Origin: Acidimicrobiia bacterium
Lineage (GTDB): Bacteria; Actinomycetota; Acidimicrobiia; Spongiisociales; SHLN01
Length of the DNA stretch: 6,840 nucleotides
Direction of reading: 5' to 3'
Assembly: GCA_013043085.1 (NCBI GenBank)
Contig: JABDOU010000354.1
Location: forward strand, 1-6,840
Shown: one piece after another, positions 4,998-6,840 of the stretch
Layout of the letters: each line of letters starts with the position of its first letter
How positions within the stretch are numbered: position 1 is the first letter of the stretch
Notes under the pieces: generated by a model
Told to the model about the DNA's origin: nothing
Databases searched by the model: none
What the model saw: only the letters and a program-made list of their open reading frames with translations
Position numbers and translations under genes: made by a program

Positions 4998-6377
4998 TCA
5001 CGCCGCCGGGCCAGGCGCCAGGATCTTCCGGTAAACCTTGAGATACTCCCCGGCCGCCCGATCCCAGCTCCAATCGGATTCCATTCCCCGGGCTGCCATT
5101 TCCTGCCACAGCTCTGGATGACTTCGAATCAAACGCATCGCCCTCCGCACACTCTTGGAGAACTCGGCCGCTTCATACAGACGAAAACCGATGCCGTTGC
5201 CTGAGGCGGGGTCTTCGTCAATGTCGATCACCGTGTCGGCGAGACCACCGGTGAGCCTCACGACCGGCGGACACCCGTATCGCATGGCATACATGTTTCC
5301 GAGTCCACCAGGTTCGAAGCGCGACGGCATCACATAGGCGTCCGATCCCGCCCATGTCAGCCTGGCGAGCTTTTGATCGAACGGTCGATGTGCAACGGCG
5401 GTGGGATGCTGAGCCACCCACCCATCCACCAGGTCATCCTGCTCTCCGTTGCCGACAACGAGGAGCCGGAATCCCTCGTCGACCAGATCAGCGAGTGACG
5501 GGCCAATGAGGTCGAAGCCTTTTTGTCCGGTAACACGACCAACCATGCCAAAAATGACACCGCTGGCGTCGAGCCCCACTGCGTCGGCGAGAGCGCGCCG
5601 ATTCTCACGCCGGCGAGCCCAGGTGCCGGCCTCGAATGGGAGGGGTAGTGACGCGTCTGTTGCCGGATCAAAAGCGTCGAGATCAATACCGTTCATGATG
5701 CCAACAGGTGGATTGGGCAACGAGCGGATCACGCCGTCGAGGCCACCTGTCACCTCGGAGTCGTCGGCGATCTGTCGGGCGAAGCCGGGACTGACCGTCG
5801 TCACCTGGTCCGCAAACATCAGTCCGGCCTTCATGAAGTTCGCCTCGCCGAACCACTCCAATGCTCCCATCGGCAGGATGACTTCCGGCCGTAGCCCGAG
5901 GATTGCATTGATCTCCTTCAAGGGCCCCAGGAGTGGGTAGGCCGCATTGTGGATGGTGAAGACGGTCGGAGCCTCGACCCGGGTAGCGGCTAGAGCGGCG
6001 TGGGCGTCATGGAGATTGACGACGTCGTACACACCTTCATTGGCTATTTCTGCGACTGCCATCCCAAATCTGGTCCACCGCAACCAGTTGTCTTCGTACG
6101 CTTCACCGGATTCGGGACCATAGATTCCATCGCGATCGAACGAATCTGGTTCGTCGACGAGAAGAACCTCCACACCGTTCACCTTGTGACGAAAGAGGTT
6201 GCCCGCACCGGCCACCCTGCGGCCGGTATCCGTCACCGAGCGGTATCTGGGTATCACGACTGTCACCGAGGCCCCCTGCCGCACGAGCGAACCCGCGAGA
6301 CCCGCTATCGCGTCGCCGAGTCCCCCGGAACTGACAAGCGGGGCGTATTCAGCGGCGGCAAGGAGGATTCGCATCAC
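4998..6377 (-). CDS. glgA: Glycogen/starch synthase, GT5 family
   Basis: This enzyme elongates alpha-1,4-glucan chains from a nucleotide-glucose donor, normally ADP-glucose in bacteria. The 459-residue protein has both Rossmann halves. In the N-terminal half are AAAEYAPLVSSGGLGDAIAGL (7-27, adjoining pieces), NLHDAHAAL (121-129), TIHNAAYPLLGP (141-152), NFMKAGLMFADQVTTVSPGFA (180-200, adjoining pieces) and NGIDLDAFDP (229-238). In the C-terminal half are GRVTGQKGFDLI (280-291; R281 and K286 match phosphate-binding residues of E. coli GlgA), PSRFEPGGL (351-359; E355 matches the catalytic-site Glu) and RLTGGLADTV (374-383). The usual KTGGL donor-binding motif reads SSGGL, and FEPCGL reads FEPGGL. 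Length is slightly below the usual 475-480. The first codon counted is GTG at 6377; ATG at 6374 directly follows and is at least as likely. The gene lies 52 bases after an SDR-like gene and 23 before cysQ. Confidence 0.92.
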   Translation of the reverse strand: MMRILLAAAEYAPLVSSGGLGDAIAGLAGSLVRQGASVTVVIPRYRSVTDTGRRVAGAGNLFRHKVNGVEVLLVDEPDSFDRDGIYGPESGEAYEDNWLRWTRFGMAVAEIANEGVYDVVNLHDAHAALAATRVEAPTVFTIHNAAYPLLGPLKEINAILGLRPEVILPMGALEWFGEANFMKAGLMFADQVTTVSPGFARQIADDSEVTGGLDGVIRSLPNPPVGIMNGIDLDAFDPATDASLPLPFEAGTWARRRENRRALADAVGLDASGVIFGMVGRVTGQKGFDLIGPSLADLVDEGFRLLVVGNGEQDDLVDGWVAQHPTAVAHRPFDQKLARLTWAGSDAYVMPSRFEPGGLGNMYAMRYGCPPVVRLTGGLADTVIDIDEDPASGNGIGFRLYEAAEFSKSVRRAMRLIRSHPELWQEMAARGMESDWSWDRAAGEYLKVYRKILAPGPAA

Positions 6378-6429
6378 AGAACGGTAGCCGCTTCCAACGT
6401 GGTGTTTGGCGGCTCAAGAGTCGGCAGTC

Positions 6430-6840
6430 TCAGTCGTGAGCGTCCAACCACTCCGACCACGAAATTGAGCCGAGATCAGCTTCGAGATTGGTGTTCAGTC
6501 CTGCTGCGTACGCCCTGAGAACGCGCCCAACGGGCGGCATGCCAAGCAGCAGGATGTTGCGATTGTGATGGTCGGCGTACTGCTCCGCCATTTCACCGAC
6601 CGACAGCACATGAGGACCGGCAAAATCGGGAACGCGGCCCTGGGGACGAGAGGAGACAAGATCGACCAGGCGCTCGGCGACTTCTCCTTCGTCGACCGGC
6701 TGGACCAGCCATCCCTTGACCACGGGGGCGGCCCGGAATCGCAACAACTTTTCAAAAGCGCGAGCCATGAGAACGTGAAACTGGGTTGCCCGGAGGATCG
6801 TGCATGAAAGCCCGGAATCGAGAATTCGTTTCTCTGCCGT
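6430..6840 (-). CDS. NAD(P)-binding SDR/NmrA-like protein, N-terminus cut by the right window edge
   Basis: The frame is open to the window edge, giving the last 136 residues. It reads AEKRILDSGLSCTILRATQF at the edge, then a region with WLVQPVDEGEVAERLVDLV and GRVPDFAGPHVLSVGEMAEQ, ending SWSEWLDAHD. The SGLxxTILRATQFH pattern followed by QPVDxGEVAxRLV is typical of the C-terminal half of atypical short-chain dehydrogenase or NmrA-like proteins of about 250 residues, common in actinobacteria. The Rossmann glycine motif should lie beyond the window. Substrate cannot be read, and some members are regulators or have no known activity. The ATG at 6768 is internal, not the true start, because conserved residues continue upstream of it. 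glgA follows after 52 bases. Confidence 0.83.
   Translation of the reverse strand, partial: TAEKRILDSGLSCTILRATQFHVLMARAFEKLLRFRAAPVVKGWLVQPVDEGEVAERLVDLVSSRPQGRVPDFAGPHVLSVGEMAEQYADHHNRNILLLGMPPVGRVLRAYAAGLNTNLEADLGSISWSEWLDAHD

Noticed and set aside
5449..6518. Plus-strand frames of 163 and 172 residues
   Set aside because: They are antisense to glgA and the SDR-like gene and show no independent coding pattern.
6430..6768. Complete 112-residue gene starting at ATG 6768
   Set aside because: The frame continues to the window edge with conserved SDR/NmrA-like residues, so this ATG is internal and the gene is cut by the window.
1..6840. Search by eye for mobile elements, CRISPR arrays, tRNA/rRNA genes, riboswitches and long repeats
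   Set aside because: No transposase, integrase, terminal repeats, regular repeat-spacer pattern or tRNA-like fold was seen, and almost all bases are covered by conserved genes.

Overview
The window is a densely packed stretch of ordinary bacterial chromosome with moderately high GC content (C or G is favoured at third codon positions). It holds eight genes and almost no non-coding DNA. The best lineage hint is a small DUF6457-type protein next to a MobA-like nucleotidyltransferase, a pairing I associate with Actinomycetota. Together with the only moderate GC, this suggests an early-branching or uncultured actinobacterial group such as Acidimicrobiia. That placement is inference. I see no mobile element, CRISPR array, tRNA, rRNA or phage gene.

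Left block (1-2602, minus strand). Transcribed right to left, it holds an uncharacterised 174-residue protein, a MobA-like molybdenum cofactor guanylyltransferase, a 72-residue DUF6457-like protein whose start codon overlaps the mobA stop (ATGA), and hisS, which runs off the left edge after 410 complete codons. Gaps are 44, -4 and 10 bases, so one transcript is likely. The HisRS has an unusual motif 2 loop.

Middle (2603-4168). A 108-base divergent intergenic region separates the left block from a plus-strand GH13 alpha-amylase-family gene. The enzyme has all the expected GH13 catalytic residues, no signal peptide and no N-terminal accessory domain, which fits a cytoplasmic maltodextrin- or glycogen-degrading enzyme. 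The intergenic region contains a LacI-type core sequence and, on the other strand, a perfect AGGAGG with no standard start codon at the right distance.

Right block (4177-6840, minus strand). Transcribed right to left, it holds the C-terminal part of an NAD(P)-binding SDR/NmrA-like protein cut by the right edge, a GT5 glycogen synthase (GlgA) in which the usual KTGGL motif reads SSGGL, and a CysQ/inositol-monophosphatase-family phosphatase. Gaps are 52 and 23 bases. cysQ and the amylase gene converge with only 8 bases between their stop codons.

Functionally, GlgA and the GH13 enzyme suggest alpha-glucan synthesis and breakdown encoded close together. The other genes are housekeeping (translation, molybdenum cofactor, nucleotide phosphate metabolism). 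I found no convincing new multi-gene system. The points most worth checking are the HisRS motif 2 substitution, the split MobA/DUF6457 pair, the GlgA donor-site substitution and the unknown 174-residue protein.
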